Source: Pollutimonas harenae (GTDB lineage Bacteria; Pseudomonadota; Gammaproteobacteria; Burkholderiales; Burkholderiaceae_B). From it: a stretch of 64,000 nt of DNA. Location of the stretch: positions 930,001 through 994,000 of the forward strand of contig NZ_SDQD01000001.1 in NCBI RefSeq assembly GCF_004153685.1, given 5' to 3'. Position numbers and translations under genes: made by a program. Of this stretch, positions 62,398 to 64,000 are shown piece by piece (positions within the stretch are counted from its first letter, which is position 1; the number at the start of each line of letters is the position of its first letter). The notes beneath the pieces were generated by a model that ran no database searches, was not told the DNA's origin, and worked only from the letters and a program-made list of their open reading frames with translations.

Positions 62398-63656
62398 GCG
62401 GCTTCCTGTAATCGTGTGATCTGGGCGCCGATAGAGCGCAGTTTTTCTTCCATGCGTTCATAGCCACGATCCAGATGATAAATACGCTCGACGGTGGTTT
62501 CGCCAAACGCGGCCAGACCGGCAATGACCAGGCTGGCCGAGGCGCGCAGGTCGGTGGCCATGACGGTGGCGCCCGACAGCTGCGGCACGCCTGTCACCAC
62601 GGCGGTGTGCCCGTCGATGTCGATTTGCGCGCCCATGCGGCCGAGCTCCTGGACGTGCATGTAGCGGTTTTCGAAGATGTTTTCGACAATGACCGCAGTG
62701 CCATCGGCAATGGTATTGAGCGCCATGAGCTGGGCCTGCATGTCGGTGGGAAAGCCCGGGTACTCGCGCGTGCGGAAACCGGTGGCACGCGGCCGTTTGC
62801 TCATGCTGCCGCGTATCCAGTCATCGCCGCACTCGATGGTCAGGCCTGCCTCTTCGAGTTTGCTGATGACGGCGCCCATAGTGTGTGGCGCAGCCTGGCG
62901 CAGCATGATTTCGCCGCCGGTGGCGCCCACGGCGCATAAAAAGGTGCCAGCCTCGATGCGGTCGGCCACCACCTGATGGCTGGCGCCGTGCAGACGCTCG
63001 ACGCCGTCGATAATGATCTGGTCGGTGCCGTGGCCCTGGATGCGGGCGCCCATTTTGTTCAGCAGCTCGGCCAAGTCGACGATTTCGGGTTCGCGCGCAG
63101 CATTTTCAAGAGTGGTGCGACCCTCGGCGAGTACGGCAGCCATCATCAGGTTCTCGGTGCCGGTAACGGTGACCATGTCGGTGCGTATGGCTGTACCTTT
63201 CAGACGCGTGGCCTTGGCCACCACGAAACCGTGCTCGATCTTGATGTCGGCACCCATGGCTTCCAGGCCCTTGATGTGCTGGTCGACGGGCCGCTGGCCT
63301 ATGGCGCAACCACCCGGCAGGCTGACGCGGGCTTCGCCGAAACGGGTCAACAGCGGGCCCAGCACCAGGATCGAGGCGCGCATGGTCTTGACCAGCTCGT
63401 AAGGTGCCTCGAGGCTGGTGACCTGCGATGCGTCGAGGTGCACGATGCCGTCTTTGCTGTGGTCTGACTGCACGCCCAGCTGCTTGAGCAGCCTGAGTGT
63501 GGTACCGATATCGTTCAGGGCAGGCACATTGTGCAGGGTGACCGTGTCGGCGGTGAGCAGACTGGCGCACAAGATCGGCAGGGCGGCATTCTTGGCGCCT
63601 GAAATAGTGACTTCGCCGTTAAGACGGGTGCCACCGGTGATATGCAGCTTATCCAT
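62394..63656 (-). CDS. murA: UDP-N-acetylglucosamine 1-carboxyvinyltransferase
   Basis: A 420-residue MurA, first committed enzyme of peptidoglycan precursor synthesis. The loop cysteine attacked by fosfomycin is C117 ([13 protein letters not shown]), and [15 protein letters not shown] (20-34) is the N-terminal signature. It is 3' of ibaG and 5' of hisG, each with short overlaps, a placement conserved in betaproteobacteria. Confidence 0.97.
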   Translation of the reverse strand: MDKLHITGGTRLNGEVTISGAKNAALPILCASLLTADTVTLHNVPALNDIGTTLRLLKQLGVQSDHSKDGIVHLDASQVTSLEAPYELVKTMRASILVLGPLLTRFGEARVSLPGGCAIGQRPVDQHIKGLEAMGADIKIEHGFVVAKATRLKGTAIRTDMVTVTGTENLMMAAVLAEGRTTLENAAREPEIVDLAELLNKMGARIQGHGTDQIIIDGVERLHGASHQVVADRIEAGTFLCAVGATGGEIMLRQAAPHTMGAVISKLEEAGLTIECGDDWIRGSMSKRPRATGFRTREYPGFPTDMQAQLMALNTIADGTAVIVENIFENRYMHVQELGRMGAQIDIDGHTAVVTGVPQLSGATVMATDLRASASLVIAGLAAFGETTVERIYHLDRGYERMEEKLRSIGAQITRLQEAA

Positions 63657-63897
63657 TAGGGTTTGCCTTGTATTCGGCTGGGGTCAGGGTGCGCATGGAC
63701 AGGGCGTGAATCTCGGCCTTCATGCGTTCGCCCAGCGCCGAATACACCAGTTGATGGCGGGCAATGAGCCGCTTGCCTTCAAAGGCCGGGCTGACGATCA
63801 GGGCTTCGAAATGCGCGCCGTCACCTAGGACTTGAAGCGTTTCGCATTCGAGGTTATCGGCAATATATTGGCGTACTTGTTCAGGAGTGGGCATCAT
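63649..63897 (-). CDS. BolA/IbaG-family protein
   Basis: An 82-residue BolA-like protein with the class II KH-like fold. [20 protein letters not shown] contains the conserved histidine region and [20 protein letters not shown] the C-terminal helix. The IbaG/YrbA type next to murA is typical; with monothiol glutaredoxin these proteins bind [2Fe-2S] clusters. It overlaps murA by 8 bases. Confidence 0.92.
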   Translation of the reverse strand: MMPTPEQVRQYIADNLECETLQVLGDGAHFEALIVSPAFEGKRLIARHQLVYSALGERMKAEIHALSMRTLTPAEYKANPNG

Positions 63898-63902
63898 GGC
63901 GA

Positions 63903-64000
63903 TCAGTTCCGAAGTTTATAGCCACTGGCCAGCAGGCGCAGGGCAAAAAGACACAGCACGGCAAACACGCCGGCAACAACCGCCAGGCTTTGCCATGGCG
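63903..64000 (-). CDS. C-terminal end of a membrane protein, probably an ABC-2 type permease
   Basis: Only the last 32 codons are inside the window, ending in TGA at 63903-63905. They encode a hydrophobic helix (WQSLAVVAGVFAVLCLFALR) and a short tail, LLASGYKLRN. In Alcaligenaceae the gene before the BolA-murA-his block is commonly an ABC-2 transporter permease, which this end would fit. The identification rests mainly on that order. Confidence 0.5.
   Translation of the reverse strand, partial: PWQSLAVVAGVFAVLCLFALRLLASGYKLRN

Noticed and set aside
1-64000. CRISPR arrays, rRNA genes, prophage genes, toxin-antitoxin pairs
   Set aside because: No regularly spaced repeats, rRNA sequence, phage structural genes or recognisable toxin-antitoxin pairs were found in a visual reading of both strands. 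Only one tRNA was seen.

Overview
The window looks like chromosome of a betaproteobacterium of the family Alcaligenaceae (Bordetella/Achromobacter/Pusillimonas relatives). This rests on the block sspB-sspA-petCBA ... Nif3-degS/Q-tatCBA-hinT-hisEIFAHBDG-murA-bolA at 47.9-64 kb, an arrangement known from that family, and on the many Liv-type ABC transporters, Bug-family receptors and CoA-dependent catabolic genes. Genus and species cannot be fixed by eye.

Region 1 (1-15.2 kb, + strand) is a long catabolic operon. It holds a branched-chain-amino-acid-type ABC transporter (first gene truncated by the window edge), a two-subunit transketolase, a glycerol-dehydrogenase-like enzyme, an SDR, an acyl-CoA ligase, an MDR quinone-oxidoreductase-like enzyme, two adjacent acyl-CoA dehydrogenases, a crotonase lacking both classical hydratase glutamates, and two tandem IclR regulators. 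No thiolase is present. The substrate is unknown, and this is the best candidate in the window for an undescribed pathway.

Region 2 (15.3-24.4 kb) has a cassette of alpha/beta hydrolase, Baeyer-Villiger-type monooxygenase, class II aldolase, ketopantoate-reductase-like protein and Bug receptor. It is followed by a HAD phosphatase, an EamA exporter, a 2-hydroxyacid dehydrogenase and a fluoroacetate/haloacetate dehalogenase-type hydrolase with every expected active-site residue. Region 3 (24.4-30.7 kb, - strand) is an operon led by a HutC-type GntR regulator: taurine/nitrate-type ABC transporter, GMC oxidoreductase and an enolase-superfamily enzyme.

Region 4 (30.7-39.3 kb) starts with a small alanine-rich protein behind a striking palindromic promoter. 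It continues with an ornithine-cyclodeaminase-family gene, an FCD-type GntR regulator, an amidase and a second complete Liv transporter. Two copies of a GntR operator (AACTGGT-NNG-ACCnGTy) precede the amidase and the transporter, which suggests one regulon. Region 5 (39.4-46.6 kb) has an esterase, an Fe-type alcohol dehydrogenase, an FCD GntR regulator, a ribose-type ABC transporter and a DJ-1/PfpI protein.

At 46.6-47.0 kb lie a 54-bp element made of two facing IS-like ends, a fragment of a CaiB-type CoA transferase, and tRNA-Thr(TGT). This is a plausible boundary between accessory catabolic DNA on the left and conserved core DNA on the right. The core holds an HpaI-type aldolase, sspAB, the cytochrome bc1 operon petABC, mscL, a Nif3-like gene, a DegS-like protease, tatABC, hinT, a his operon without hisC, murA, an IbaG/BolA gene and the end of a membrane protein gene cut by the window edge.
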